Notes under the pieces: model-generated
Told to the model about the DNA's origin: nothing
Seen by the model: only the letters and a program-made list of their open reading frames with translations
Database searches by the model: none
Source: Serratia marcescens
GTDB lineage: Bacteria > Pseudomonadota > Gammaproteobacteria > Enterobacterales > Enterobacteriaceae
Assembly: GCF_001902635.1 (NCBI RefSeq)
Contig: NZ_MJAO01000017.1
Coordinates: 1-64,000, forward strand
Length of the DNA: 64,000 nt
Direction of reading: 5' to 3'
Shown: positions 1 through 9,602 of the stretch, piece by piece
Numbering within the stretch: the first letter of the stretch is position 1
How the letters are laid out: each line of letters starts with the position of its first letter
Made by a program: the position numbers and the translations under genes

Positions 1-477
1 GCCGAGCTTGCGCAGCAGCCCCATCGCCACCGGGCTGAAGTTGGAACGCGGCGACTGCAGCGATTCGCTGCCGCCGTAGCCGAGCAGCATGCCGTCGTCG
101 CTGCTGAACTCGTTGCGCTTGGCGTGGCCGCCGAAGTCGTCGTGGTTATCGATCAGCAAAATGCGCTGCTGTTCGCCCTTCAGCTGCTGCCAGAAACAGG
201 CGGCCGCCAGCCCGCTGATGCCGGCGCCCACCACCACCAGATCGAATTCTTCAACGGCGGGCACGCTGGCGAAATCAAAGGTTTTGCCGTCACGCCCCAA
301 CTGGTGCGCATGCTCGAACGAGCCCGGATGGTTGCCCCGCAGCCCGGTCAGCGCCGGCGGGTAGTACAGGGTTTGATTGGCGGTTTGCGGCGACGCGCGC
401 AGGATCTGCAGCGGCGTCAACCCGGCGGCGATAGTGATCGCCACCCCGTTGAGAAAATCGCGTCGGGTGATACCCAT
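1..477 (-). CDS. Tat-exported FAD-dependent amine dehydrogenase, probable spermidine dehydrogenase (5' part only)
   Basis: Only the first 159 codons are in the window; the gene runs off the left edge in frame. The start at 477 is preceded by AGGAAG. The N-terminus carries a twin-arginine signal (TRRDFLNG, then a hydrophobic stretch ending near PLQILRA), so the enzyme is probably exported folded to the periplasm. Around residues 80-90 there is a Rossmann dinucleotide fold (VVVGAGISGLAAA), followed by the acidic end of the second strand (LLIDNHDDFGGHAKR), typical of FAD-binding amine oxidoreductases. It lies downstream of a polyamine importer and 4-aminobutyraldehyde dehydrogenase genes on the same strand. 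Spermidine dehydrogenase, known biochemically from Serratia, would make 4-aminobutyraldehyde for them. The FAD fold and Tat signal are seen; the substrate is inferred from context. Confidence 0.6.
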   Translation of the reverse strand, partial: MGITRRDFLNGVAITIAAGLTPLQILRASPQTANQTLYYPPALTGLRGNHPGSFEHAHQLGRDGKTFDFASVPAVEEFDLVVVGAGISGLAAACFWQQLKGEQQRILLIDNHDDFGGHAKRNEFSSDDGMLLGYGGSESLQSPRSNFSPVAMGLLRKLG

Positions 478-615
478 ATAGGCTTCCTTTCAGTTTTCCC
501 CGTCGCCTTGCAAGCTACAGCGTTGTAGCCTGAAATTCATAGGGGAATATTATTATCATCGACCGGCCGAAGCCGGCCCAAAGGCCGCGCTATTGTGCGG
601 ATAATTATTGTAAAA

Positions 616-2040
616 TCAATGTTTGAACATCACATGACGAATCGTCGTGTAATCCTCCAGCCCATACATCGACATATCCTTGCCGTACCCCGACAGTTTC
701 TGGCCGCCGTGCGGCATTTCGCTCACCAGCATAAAGTGGGTGTTCACCCAGGTGCAGCCGTATTGCAGGCGGGCGCTTAAGCGATGCGCGCGGCCCACGT
801 CGCGGGTCCATAATGACGACGCCAGCCCGTAGTTGGATGCGTTCGCCCAGGCCAGCACCTGTTCTTCGTCGTCGAACGGCGTCACCGTCACCACCGGGCC
901 GAACACTTCGCGCTGCACGATTTCATCCTCCTGACGCGCACCGGCCAGCAGCGTCGGCTGGAAGTAGTAACCCGGCCCCTTCACCTTCTCGCCGCCGGCC
1001 ACCACCTGCACGTGCGGCAGCGCTTTGGCCCGCTCGACGAAACCGGCGACCCGTTCCAGATGCTGGGCGGTAATCAATGGCCCCAGCTCGGTGCTCTCGT
1101 CGTCCGGCGCGCCGATCTTCAGGCTGGCCACCGCCTCGCCCAGCCGCTTCACCAGTTCGGGATAAATGCTTTTCTGCGCGTAGATGCGGCAGGCGGCAGT
1201 GCAATCCTGCCCGGCGTTGTAGAAGCCGAAGCTGCGAATGCCGTCCACCACCTGCTGCAAATCGGCGTCGTCGAACACCAGCACCGGCGCCTTGCCCCCC
1301 AGTTCCATATGGGTACGCTTAATGCCCGCGGCGGTGTGGGCGATGATGTGTTCACCGGTGGCGATAGAGCCGGTCAGCGACACCATGCGTACCTTGTCAT
1401 GCCCGGTCAACCGATCGCCGACGCCGGCGCCGCGGCCGAACAGCACGTTGAGCACGCCTGGCGGGAACAGCCCGGCGGCCAGTTCAGCCAGTTTGAAGGT
1501 GGTCAGCGGCGTCTGCTCCGAAGGCTTGATCACCACGCAGTTGCCCGCCGCCAGCGCCGGCGCCAGTTTCCAGGCCGCCATCATCAGCGGGTAGTTCCAC
1601 GGGGCAATAGAGGCCACCACGCCGAGCGGATCGCGGCGGATCATCGAAGTGTGCCCGGCCAGGTACTCGCCGGCCGCCATACCGTTCAGACAGCGGCTGG
1701 CGCCGGCGAAGAAGCGAAACACGTCGGCCACCGCCGGCAGTTCGTCGTTCAACACGCAGTGATAAGGCTTGCCGCAGTTGAGCGACTCCAGCCTGGCGAA
1801 GGTCTCGGCATGCTCGTCGATCAGATCCGCCAGCTTCAGCAAATGCTCGGCGCGCTCTTTCGGCGTGGTTTGGCCCCAGGTGGCGAATGCGGCGTCCGCA
1901 GCCAGCACCGCGCGATCGACCTGCTCCGGGCTGGCTTCCGCCACCTGCGCGATCACTTCGCCGGTCGCCGGGTTATACACCGGCTGGGTCGCGCCCTGGC
2001 CATTTACCAGTTGGCCGTCAATCAACAGTTGGCTTTGCAT
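616..2040 (-). CDS. patD: Gamma-aminobutyraldehyde dehydrogenase PatD (YdcW)
   Basis: This NAD-dependent aldehyde dehydrogenase oxidises 4-aminobutyraldehyde (1-pyrroline) to GABA in putrescine and spermidine breakdown. At 474 residues it has the length of E. coli PatD and matches it along the whole chain. Visible hallmarks are APWNYPLMM, the catalytic glutamate in HMELGGKAP, the catalytic cysteine in [16 protein letters not shown] and the C-terminal SGYGKDMS. The start at 2040 has AGGATAAC upstream. It is the last complete gene of the cluster after ydcSTUV, matching the E. coli ydcSTUVW order. A second, more divergent paralogue lies at 6128-7591. Confidence 0.95.
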   Translation of the reverse strand: MQSQLLIDGQLVNGQGATQPVYNPATGEVIAQVAEASPEQVDRAVLAADAAFATWGQTTPKERAEHLLKLADLIDEHAETFARLESLNCGKPYHCVLNDELPAVADVFRFFAGASRCLNGMAAGEYLAGHTSMIRRDPLGVVASIAPWNYPLMMAAWKLAPALAAGNCVVIKPSEQTPLTTFKLAELAAGLFPPGVLNVLFGRGAGVGDRLTGHDKVRMVSLTGSIATGEHIIAHTAAGIKRTHMELGGKAPVLVFDDADLQQVVDGIRSFGFYNAGQDCTAACRIYAQKSIYPELVKRLGEAVASLKIGAPDDESTELGPLITAQHLERVAGFVERAKALPHVQVVAGGEKVKGPGYYFQPTLLAGARQEDEIVQREVFGPVVTVTPFDDEEQVLAWANASNYGLASSLWTRDVGRAHRLSARLQYGCTWVNTHFMLVSEMPHGGQKLSGYGKDMSMYGLEDYTTIRHVMFKH

Positions 2041-2075
2041 CGGGTTATCCTTTTATCAGAGGTCGGGTAAGGAAA

Positions 2076-2882
2076 TTATTTGCCGCTGCCGGCGACGCTT
2101 TCCCCACCTTTAGTCAGGTAGTAAGCGCCGAGGATCGGCAGCATGGTCAACAGCATCACCGACAGCGCCACCACGTTGGTGATCGGCACGTCGCGCGGGC
2201 GACCGAGCTGGTTCAGCAGCCACAGCGGCAGCGTGCGCTCGTGGCCGGCGGTAAAGGTAGTGACGATGATTTCATCGAATGACAGCGCAAACGCCAGCAT
2301 GCCGCCGGCCAGCAGCGCCGAGCCGAGGTTCGGCAAGATCACATAGCGGAAGGTTTGCCACCCGTCGGCGCCGAGATCCATCGACGCTTCGATCAGGCTG
2401 TACGAGGTGCGACGGAACCGGGCGATGACGTTGTTGAACACAATCACCACGCAGAACGTCGCATGGCCGACGACAATGGTCAGGATACCCGGCTCGATGT
2501 TCAGCGCCTTGAACGCCGCCAGCAGCGCCAGACCGGTGACGATGCCCGGCAGCGCGATCGGCAGCAGCAACAGCAGCGAAATACTGTCTTTGCCGAAGAA
2601 ATCGCGCCGATACAGCGCCGCCGCCGCCAGCGTGCCGAGCACCAGCGCGATGGCGGTCGCCAGGCAGGCGACCTGCGCCGACAGCAGCACCGCGTCGATG
2701 ATGTCCTGCCGCCCGGCGGCGACGTTGAACCAATGCAGCGTAAACCCCTTCGGCGGGAAGCTGAAGGCCGCGTCCTCGGTGTTGAAGGCGTAGATGGCGA
2801 TGATCGCCAACGGGAAATGCAGGAAGATCAGTCCGCCCCAGGCGGCCAGCTTCAGCCCTAAGGGCGCGCGTTCAGAGTGCAT
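2076..2882 (-). CDS. ydcV: Polyamine ABC transporter permease YdcV
   Basis: Inner-membrane permease of a spermidine/putrescine-type ABC importer, 268 residues. About six hydrophobic segments are visible, with the EAA-type cytoplasmic loop ([20 protein letters not shown]) that docks onto the ATPase. Its start overlaps the 3' end of ydcU by 11 bases, so the two are probably translationally coupled and form the heterodimeric channel. The protein ends shortly before the patD start. It corresponds to E. coli YdcV; the actual cargo (putrescine, GABA or another amine) cannot be read from sequence. Confidence 0.93.
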   Translation of the reverse strand: MHSERAPLGLKLAAWGGLIFLHFPLAIIAIYAFNTEDAAFSFPPKGFTLHWFNVAAGRQDIIDAVLLSAQVACLATAIALVLGTLAAAALYRRDFFGKDSISLLLLLPIALPGIVTGLALLAAFKALNIEPGILTIVVGHATFCVVIVFNNVIARFRRTSYSLIEASMDLGADGWQTFRYVILPNLGSALLAGGMLAFALSFDEIIVTTFTAGHERTLPLWLLNQLGRPRDVPITNVVALSVMLLTMLPILGAYYLTKGGESVAGSGK

Positions 2883-3816
2883 CGAAAGCCCCCAGACGTT
2901 TGACGATGGAAAGGTAGATGGCGATCAGGACGATCGGCACCAGCGTAAAGGCCGCGGCCATCGGCATATTGCCGATTGCGCCCTGCTGGGCGTACACCAT
3001 GCTGCCGATGAAATAGCCCGGCGGCCCCACCAGCTGCGGCACGATGAAATCGCCCAGCGTCAGCGAGAAGGTGAAGATCGACCCGGCGGCGATGCCCGGC
3101 ACCGCCAGCGGCAAAATGACATGGCGGAAGGTCTGCGCCGGCCGGGCGCCCAGATCCGCCGAGGCATGCAGCAGCGAAGGCGGCAGACGCTCCAGCGCCG
3201 CCTGGATCGGCAGGATCATGAACGGCAACCAGATATAGACGAACACCAGAAAACGCCCCAGCCCCGAGGTTGACAGCGTGTTGCCGCCGACGCCGGGCAC
3301 CGTCAGCAATGAAGCCAACAGCGGCTCCAGCCCTAGGTGCTGCAGGAACCACTGCGCCACGCCGTCTTTCGCCAGCAGCAAGGTCCAGGCGTAGGCCTTG
3401 ACGATATAGCTGGCCCACATCGGCATCATCACCGCGATGTAAAAGAACGCTTTGACGCGGCCGCTGGTATAGCGCGCCATGTAATAGGCGATCGGGAACG
3501 CCAACGCCGCGCTGGCCAGCGACACCAGCACCGCCATCGTCAGCGTGCGCAGGATGATGTCGTAGTTGGCCGGGTTGAACAGCGCCGCGAGGTTGGCGAA
3601 GGTCAGATCCGGCGTTACCGCCATGGTGAAATCGTCGAAGGTGTAAAACCCTTGCCACAACAGCGTCAGCAGAGAACCGAGGTAGACCGCGCCGAACCAC
3701 AGCAGCGGCGGCACCAGCAATAGCAACAGGTACAGCGTCGGCCGGCGGTAGAGCCAGGTCGACAGCGCGCGCACTTTACCGCCGCGCGCCGAGGGGGAGT
3801 CGATGCTCATGTCCAT
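2872..3816 (-). CDS. ydcU: Polyamine ABC transporter permease YdcU
   Basis: First permease subunit of the YdcSTUV importer, about 314 residues from the chosen start, close to E. coli YdcU. A start further upstream at 3852 is open, but it would place 12 extra residues inside ydcT. The ATG at 3816 (MDMSID) follows the ydcT stop by one base and uses the GGAGGAGAGG at the end of ydcT as its ribosome site; the ATG two codons later is also possible. An N-terminal hydrophobic helix near residues 30-55 is followed by the transport domain, with the EAA-type loop [18 protein letters not shown]. It pairs with YdcV. Confidence 0.93.
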   Translation of the reverse strand: MDMSIDSPSARGGKVRALSTWLYRRPTLYLLLLLVPPLLWFGAVYLGSLLTLLWQGFYTFDDFTMAVTPDLTFANLAALFNPANYDIILRTLTMAVLVSLASAALAFPIAYYMARYTSGRVKAFFYIAVMMPMWASYIVKAYAWTLLLAKDGVAQWFLQHLGLEPLLASLLTVPGVGGNTLSTSGLGRFLVFVYIWLPFMILPIQAALERLPPSLLHASADLGARPAQTFRHVILPLAVPGIAAGSIFTFSLTLGDFIVPQLVGPPGYFIGSMVYAQQGAIGNMPMAAAFTLVPIVLIAIYLSIVKRLGAFDAL

Positions 3817-3817
3817 C

Positions 3818-4846
3818 TCACCTCTCCTCCAGCAGCGGCACCATCGCCGCACGCGGCCAGCAGGCGACGATCGGCTGGCCGATCTGCCGCTGTTGCCCTT
3901 CGGCGATCCACTGCGGATTGGCCTGGCTGACCAGCAGCTTTTCGCCGCCGTTCAGCGCGATTTCATACCGCGTGGCCGCGCCCTGGTAATGGATTTCCTG
4001 CAGCGTGCCCTGCACCTGGATCTCGTCCTGCACCGCGCCGCCGTGTTCCAGCAGGCGGATATGCTCCGGCCGGATCGAGAAGGTCCGGCTTTCACCGAGC
4101 AGCCGCTGCGCCAGCTCGCTGCGCACCACGTTGGAGGTACCGACGAACTCGGCGACGAACGGCGTCTTCGGCCGCATGTAAAGCTCGCGCGGCGTATCCA
4201 CCTGTTCGATGCGACCGTTGTTGAACACCGCCACCCGATCGGACATCGACAGCGCTTCGCTTTGATCGTGGGTGACAAAGATAAAGGTAATGCCCAGCTG
4301 GCGCTGCAGCTTCTTCAGCTCGCCCTGCATCTGCTCACGCAGCTTGAGATCCAGCGCGCCGAGCGGTTCGTCCAGCAACAGCACCCGCGGCCGATTGACC
4401 AGCGCGCGCGCCAACGCCACGCGCTGACGCTGGCCGCCCGAGAGGTGTGCGGGCTTGCGTTCGGCGACGAAACCGAGCGCCACGCTCTCCAGCGCCTCTT
4501 GCGCCCGCGCCAGCCGCTCGCGTTTGGCGACGCCCTTCACCATCAGGCCGTAGGCGACGTTTTCCAGCACCGACATGTGCGGGAACAGCGCATAATCCTG
4601 AAACACGGTGTTCACGTCGCGCTGATACGGCGGCAGGTTGGCGGCTTCCTGGCCGTGAATGCGAATCGAGCCGGAGGTAAGTTGTTCAAAGCCGGCGATC
4701 AGGCGCAGGCAGGTGGTTTTGCCCGAGCCGGACGGCCCGAGCATGGAGAAAAATTCCCCATCCTGAATGTCGATGGATACCCGATCCACGGCGCGAACAT
4801 CGCCGAAAGTCCGCGAAACATCGATGAATTGCACGGCAATGGTCAT
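3818..4846 (-). CDS. ydcT: Polyamine ABC transporter ATPase YdcT
   Basis: ATP-binding subunit of the importer, 342 residues, PotA/FbpC family. Walker A (GPSGSGKTT), Q-loop (FQDYALFPHM), signature LSGGQRQR, Walker B (VLLLDEPLGALD) and the switch histidine (FVTHDQSEAL) are all present, so the protein should be active. The C-terminal third is the TOBE-type regulatory domain. It sits between the binding protein ydcS (53 bases upstream) and ydcU (1-base gap), all on the minus strand. Confidence 0.95.
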   Translation of the reverse strand: MTIAVQFIDVSRTFGDVRAVDRVSIDIQDGEFFSMLGPSGSGKTTCLRLIAGFEQLTSGSIRIHGQEAANLPPYQRDVNTVFQDYALFPHMSVLENVAYGLMVKGVAKRERLARAQEALESVALGFVAERKPAHLSGGQRQRVALARALVNRPRVLLLDEPLGALDLKLREQMQGELKKLQRQLGITFIFVTHDQSEALSMSDRVAVFNNGRIEQVDTPRELYMRPKTPFVAEFVGTSNVVRSELAQRLLGESRTFSIRPEHIRLLEHGGAVQDEIQVQGTLQEIHYQGAATRYEIALNGGEKLLVSQANPQWIAEGQQRQIGQPIVACWPRAAMVPLLEER

Positions 4847-4899
4847 TTTCTGTGCTCCATACTGATGTAATTCGGGCGCAGCGGGCTGCGCCCCGCGGC

Positions 4900-6054
4900 T
4901 TAGCGGCCGCCCATGATGGCGATGTAATCCTGGGTCCAGCGGCTGTACGGCACGAACTTGCCGCCCTGCGCCTGTGGCGTTTTCCAGAAGGCGATTTTGT
5001 CGAACTGGTTGAAACCGTTGGTTTCGCAGCCCTTCTCACCCAGCAGCGTGCTAGCCTTGCAGCCCGCCGGCGAAGCCGGTACCGAACCGAACCAAGCCGC
5101 CACGTCGCCCTGCACCTTCGGCTCCAGCGACCAGTTCATCCACTGATAGGCGCAGCTCGGGTGTTTGGCGTCGGCATGCAGCATGGTGGTGTCCGCCCAA
5201 CCGGTCACGCCTTCTTTCGGGAATACGGTGGCGATCGGCTGGCCCTCGCCCTTCAGGGCGTTGGCCTGATACGGCCAGGCGCTGGAAGCCACCACGCCTT
5301 CGTTTTTAAAGTCGCTCATCTGCACCGATGTGTCGTGCCAATAGCGGTGGATCAGCGCGTGCTGGCTGCGCAGCAGTTTCAGCGCCGCCTGATACTGCTC
5401 TTCGTTGAGCTGATAAGGATCGCTGATGCCGAGCTGCGGCTGGGTGGCCTTCAGGAACAGCGCTGCGTCGGCGATGTAGATCGGGCCGTCGTAAGCCTGC
5501 ACCCGGCCCTGGTTGCTCTTGCCGTCCGACAGGTTCTGCTGCTGGAAGATCACCGCCCAACTGTCCGGCGGCGTCGGGAAGGTTTTGGTGTTATACATCA
5601 GCAGGTTCGGCCCCCACTGATACGGCGTGCCGTAGGTTTTGCCGTCCACGGTGTACCAGGCGCCGTTCAGCAAACGCGGATCGACATTCTTCCAGTTCGG
5701 GATCAGCGCGGTATTGATTGGCTGTACCCGCTTGCCGAAGATCAAACGCAGCGAGGCGTCGCCGGAGGCGGTCACCAGATCGTAGCCACCCTTGGCCATC
5801 AGGCTGACCATTTCATCGGAGGTGGCGGCGGTCTTCACGTTCACCGCGCAGCCGGTTTGCTTTTCAAACTGGGTGACCCAGTCGTAGTTTTTATCGGACT
5901 GGCCGCGTTCGATGTAGCCAGGCCAGGCGATGATGTCCAACCGGCCTTCGCCTTTGCCCAGCGACTGCGGCAGATCGGCCGCCTGGGCCAGGCCGCACAG
6001 CACGGCGAGACAGAGCGCGGAGACGGTCGTGGTGACTGCGGTAGTTTTTCTCAT
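4900..6054 (-). CDS. ydcS: Periplasmic polyamine-binding protein YdcS
   Basis: Substrate-binding protein of the YdcSTUV importer, 384 residues and colinear with E. coli YdcS. The reading frame is open to 6168, but the start at 6054 (MRKTTAV) is chosen. It has AGGGG upstream and opens directly into a Sec signal peptide ending at LAQAADLP. Conserved family blocks include DIIAWPGYIERGQ, TAATSDEMVSLM and the C-terminal SRWTQDYIAIMGGR. E. coli YdcS has also been reported to have polyhydroxybutyrate synthase activity. It heads the ydcSTUV-patD run, 73 bases after the upstream dehydrogenase. Confidence 0.94.
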   Translation of the reverse strand: MRKTTAVTTTVSALCLAVLCGLAQAADLPQSLGKGEGRLDIIAWPGYIERGQSDKNYDWVTQFEKQTGCAVNVKTAATSDEMVSLMAKGGYDLVTASGDASLRLIFGKRVQPINTALIPNWKNVDPRLLNGAWYTVDGKTYGTPYQWGPNLLMYNTKTFPTPPDSWAVIFQQQNLSDGKSNQGRVQAYDGPIYIADAALFLKATQPQLGISDPYQLNEEQYQAALKLLRSQHALIHRYWHDTSVQMSDFKNEGVVASSAWPYQANALKGEGQPIATVFPKEGVTGWADTTMLHADAKHPSCAYQWMNWSLEPKVQGDVAAWFGSVPASPAGCKASTLLGEKGCETNGFNQFDKIAFWKTPQAQGGKFVPYSRWTQDYIAIMGGR

Positions 6055-6127
6055 CGTAATTACCCCTGTGTTGCTTATCGGTGTACGGCAGGGAACGGCT
6101 GCCGCCTGATTTTTCTTTATAGAACCG

Positions 6128-7591
6128 CTAGAAGCTGGCTTTGAACTTCGCCATAACGTGCCTGACAACGCTGTAATCCTGCAGCGAATCGCTGGACAGA
6201 TCCTTGCCGTAGCCGGAGCGCTTCAGGCCGCCGTGTGGCATCTCGCTCGCCAAGGTGAAATGGGTGTTGATCCAGGTGCTGCCGTACTGCAGATGGGCGG
6301 CGATGTGCAGCGCCCGGTCGATATTTTGCGTCCACACCGACGAAGCCAGGCCGTATTCCGAGTCGTTGGCCCACTCGACCGCCTGCTCCAAGTGCTCGAA
6401 GCGCGTGACGCTGACCACTGGGCCAAACACCTCGCGCTGAACGATTTCGTCGCTTTGCAGGCAGCCCGCCAGCAGGGTCGGCTGGTAGTAGAACCCCGGC
6501 CCGGAGTGGGCCGCGGCGCCGGTGATCAATTCGATATGCGGTTGGCTGAGCGCCCGTTCGACAAAGCTGGCGACGCGATCGCGCTGGCGGGCGCTTATCA
6601 GCGGGCCGATCTCGTTGTCCTGGTCGCGCTTGCGGGCGAAGCGCAGGCTGGCGACCGCCTCGCCCAGCGCGTCCACCAGTTTGGGATAGATGCCCGCCTG
6701 CGCGTAGATGCGGCAGGCGGCGGTGCAGTCCTGGCCGGCGTTGTAATAGCCGTAGGTGCGAATGCCGTTGACCACTTCGTCGAGATCGGCGTCGTCGCAG
6801 ACGATCACCGGCGCCTTCCCCCCCAGCTCCAGGTGGGTGCGTTTGACGCTTTTGGCCGCCGCCTGCAGGATTTTTTGCCCGGTCACGATATCGCCGGTGA
6901 CCGACACCAGCCGCACCTGCGGGTGGCCCACCAGCTGGCTGCCGACCCCTTCGCCGCCGCCGTAGACGATATTCAGCACGCCCGGCGGCAGGATCTCCTG
7001 CAGCGCCGGCACCAGCGCCAGAATGGTCAGCGGCGTATGTTCGGACGGTTTGAACACCACGGTATTGCCCGCCGCCAGCGCCGGCGCGATCTTCCACGCC
7101 GCCATCATCAGCGGATAATTCCAGGGGGCGATCGAGGCGACCACGCCGATCGGATCGCGGCGGATCATCGAGGTGTGGCCCGGTACATACTCGCCGGCCA
7201 GCTGCCCTTGCTGAGTGCGCACCGCGCCGGCGAAGAAGCGGAACACGTCGACCGCCGCCGGCAGATCGTCATTGAGCGCCTGATGCAGCGGTTTGCCGCA
7301 GTTGAGGGCTTCCAGCTGCGCCAGCTGCGGCGCCTGCCGCTCGATGGCATCGGCGATGCGCAGCAACAGGGCAGCGCGCTGAGCCGGCGTAGTGCGTGAC
7401 CAGTGGCCGAACGCCTGCTGCGCGGCCTTCACCGCGCTGCCGACCTGCGCCGAAGAGGCTTCGGTAAGGGCGATCAGCGTCTCGCCGTTGGCCGGATTGA
7501 CGATGCACTCCTGCTGGCCTTCGCCGTCGACAAGCTGACCGTTAATGAACTGCTGACAGGACAAACCTGAGAGAACCTGCACATCTGCCAT
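6128..7591 (-). CDS. Second aminobutyraldehyde-type aldehyde dehydrogenase (PatD paralogue)
   Basis: A 487-residue NAD(P)-dependent aldehyde dehydrogenase, clearly paralogous to PatD at 616-2040. Shared blocks are [36 protein letters not shown] (glutamate base), [10 protein letters not shown] (catalytic cysteine) and [11 protein letters not shown]. It differs most at the N- and C-termini (it ends [13 protein letters not shown]). It is the first enzyme gene after the LysR regulator and lies just upstream of ydcS. A second amino-aldehyde substrate such as 3-aminopropanal is a reasonable guess because spermidine cleavage can give either product. Catalytic residues are seen; substrate choice is inference. 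Confidence 0.88.
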   Translation of the reverse strand: MADVQVLSGLSCQQFINGQLVDGEGQQECIVNPANGETLIALTEASSAQVGSAVKAAQQAFGHWSRTTPAQRAALLLRIADAIERQAPQLAQLEALNCGKPLHQALNDDLPAAVDVFRFFAGAVRTQQGQLAGEYVPGHTSMIRRDPIGVVASIAPWNYPLMMAAWKIAPALAAGNTVVFKPSEHTPLTILALVPALQEILPPGVLNIVYGGGEGVGSQLVGHPQVRLVSVTGDIVTGQKILQAAAKSVKRTHLELGGKAPVIVCDDADLDEVVNGIRTYGYYNAGQDCTAACRIYAQAGIYPKLVDALGEAVASLRFARKRDQDNEIGPLISARQRDRVASFVERALSQPHIELITGAAAHSGPGFYYQPTLLAGCLQSDEIVQREVFGPVVSVTRFEHLEQAVEWANDSEYGLASSVWTQNIDRALHIAAHLQYGSTWINTHFTLASEMPHGGLKRSGYGKDLSSDSLQDYSVVRHVMAKFKASF

Positions 7592-7706
7592 CGCCTGACG
7601 CCCCTAAGTGACAAAAACGTTAACCAAATGTGAATAAGTTAGTTTTAATCAGCCTAAGCGAGCCTCTGGCGGGCAACAAATTCTAAATACTGAACGCCGC
7701 GTTCGA

Positions 7707-8636
7707 TTAAATCGAATGCTTAAGCCCGGCGGCGTATTTACTGCCGTTCTCGCGCGCGATGGTGAGGAACGGCGTCACCAGCTCCGGCCGCGCGCTGCCG
7801 CGCCGCCATGCCAGCCCGATATCCAGCGGCTCCAGCAGATCGTCCAGCTTGCGCGCTTCGATCATGTTGCCCTCCAGCGACCAGGCACGGTACGCCATGT
7901 CCGGCTGGATGGAGACCCCCATTCCCGCCGCCACCAGGCTGCGCACCGCTTCGGTCGAGGCGGTCTTCATGGCGATCTCCGGCTTCAGCCCGGCGCGCGA
8001 CCAGATACGCCGCGCGTGCACGTCCATTTCATCGGCGTTGAGCTGGATCAGCGGCTGTTTGGCCACGTCCGCCAGGCTGATGCTTTCGTGCTCCAGCAGC
8101 GGATGCAGCGGCGGCAGCCACAGGCGATACGGCGAGTGCATCAGCACCTCGGTCTGCAGCGCGTCGCGGTCTTCGATGTTCGACAGGATCAGCACGCCGA
8201 TGTCGATCTCGCCGCTGACCAGCAGGTGCTCGATATACGGGCGCTCGTCTTCGACCACCTGCACGGTGACGTTGGGATAGGCCGATTTAAAGCGCGTGAG
8301 CAGCTCCACCAGGAAGTAGCCGGCCACCAGGCTGGTGACGCCGATGGTCAGCTTACCGGTCAGGCTTTCGGTGCCGATCTGCAGGCTGCGCTTGGCGTTG
8401 TCCACCGTCGCCAGGATCAGATACGACTGGCGCAGGAACTGATGCCCCTGATGGGTCAGCGTCATGCCCTTGGCGTGGCGATCGAACAGCCGCACGCCGA
8501 TCTCGGTTTCCAACTGCTGGATCGCCAGCGTCAGCGAAGACTGGGAGACAAACACCGCCTGGGCACCGGCGGAGATCGACCCGGTTTCAGCCACCGCGAT
8601 GAAGTGGCGGATTTGGCGTAACGTCATCATCCCCAT
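7707..8636 (-). CDS. LysR-family transcriptional regulator of the polyamine cluster
   Basis: A 309-residue LysR regulator with an N-terminal winged helix-turn-helix (ISAGAQAVFVSQSSLTLAIQQLE, residues about 20-42) and a C-terminal effector-binding domain. Three ATG codons at 8636, 8630 and 8627 compete; AAAGG lies before them. It is encoded on the same strand as, and upstream of, the aldehyde dehydrogenase and importer genes, separated by 115 bases. LysR proteins usually act on adjacent promoters, so it probably controls this cluster and replaces the GntR-type ydcR of E. coli. The inducer is unknown. Its 5' end abuts a dispersed repeat (8637-8825) that may carry or disturb its promoter. Confidence 0.88.
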   Translation of the reverse strand: MGMMTLRQIRHFIAVAETGSISAGAQAVFVSQSSLTLAIQQLETEIGVRLFDRHAKGMTLTHQGHQFLRQSYLILATVDNAKRSLQIGTESLTGKLTIGVTSLVAGYFLVELLTRFKSAYPNVTVQVVEDERPYIEHLLVSGEIDIGVLILSNIEDRDALQTEVLMHSPYRLWLPPLHPLLEHESISLADVAKQPLIQLNADEMDVHARRIWSRAGLKPEIAMKTASTEAVRSLVAAGMGVSIQPDMAYRAWSLEGNMIEARKLDDLLEPLDIGLAWRRGSARPELVTPFLTIARENGSKYAAGLKHSI

Positions 8637-8826
8637 CGCCTTTCAAGCCGCTGCGTTGTTGTCTGCGTTCTATTACGTGGCCCATCCGTAGGCCACGCCC
8701 TAACGGGCCGCTGCAAGCAGCGTTCAAATCTGCTCCCGGCAGATTTGTCCCCCCAGTCACTTACTTGAGTAAGCTCCTGGGGATGCACGCCCTTACCGCC
8801 TAGCCGCAACTTGAAATTCATTGGGG
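8637..8826. repeat. Repeat-like unit with two hairpins upstream of the LysR gene
   Basis: This stretch has no convincing gene and contains two strong inverted repeats. CAAATCTGC/GCAGATTTG (8725-8747, 5-base loop) is followed by a composite palindrome, CCCCAG and CTTACT against AGTAAG and CTGGGG (8751-8782). The pattern, including GTGCATCCCCAGGAGCTTAC on the minus strand, resembles an intergenic repeat I associate with Yersinia and Serratia genomes; that is recollection, not a search result. A minus-strand open frame covering it is low-complexity by family standards and is not called. Confidence 0.6.
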
Positions 8827-9006
8827 ATCACCTCAATCAAGATAGTTAGATTGATTGTAGATCCCGCGAGAAAAGCGATCGGGAAAAGTGTCAAAAACGC
8901 GATAGCGTTCGCTTTTTTAGAATGCTAGTGATGAAAATGACCAGAATTATGGAGAGGTCGGGAGATGTTCACGGAGATTGAAGGCGTAGCGAGCGCCGGC
9001 CAGATT

Positions 9007-9074
9007 GGGCACGGCCAGCGCGCAGGGCCCGGAGCGTACACGGAGTACGTGAGGAGGCCGAGCACTGCCCAGGC
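9007..9074 (+). repeat. Left copy of a 68-bp inverted repeat flanking glnB
   Basis: This 68-base segment, beginning GGGCACGG and ending GCCCAGGC, recurs in reverse orientation at 9493-9560 with only three mismatches. The core contains a smaller palindrome, CGTAC-ACGGA-GTACG. Homology continues weakly for about 15 bases on the outer side. The whole glnB gene lies between the copies. It looks like a dispersed enterobacterial intergenic repeat. Confidence 0.9.
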
Positions 9075-9105
9075 TCAAGCTGGCGGTGCTCGGTAGACGA
9101 TCACA

Positions 9106-9459
<354 letters not shown>

Positions 9460-9492
9460 CTACCCACTAGGCTATTTTTCTGGTCATCTTGC

Positions 9493-9560
9493 GCCTGGGC
9501 AGCGCTCGGGCTCCTCACGTACTCCGTGTACGCTCCGGGCCCTGCGCGCTGTCCGTGCCC
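9493..9560 (-). repeat. Right copy of the 68-bp inverted repeat flanking glnB
   Basis: Reverse complement of 9007-9074, with three differences in 68 bases (copy positions 9, 51 and 58 read in the sense of the left copy). It occupies most of the glnB-nadE intergenic space, where the glnB promoter would be expected. On the minus strand the repeat would be transcribed into the glnB leader. Confidence 0.9.
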
Positions 9561-9602
9561 AAACTGACGGCGACAATGACGCCTATTGAATAGGCGTTTC
9601 AA

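Noticed and set aside
1012-2070. Long plus-strand frames opposite patD and ydcT
   Set aside because: These are shadow frames of high-GC genes on the other strand.
8627-8821. A 64-codon frame over the repeat before the LysR gene
   Set aside because: The sequence is made of inverted-repeat arms and overlaps the LysR start; it looks like a repeat translated by chance.
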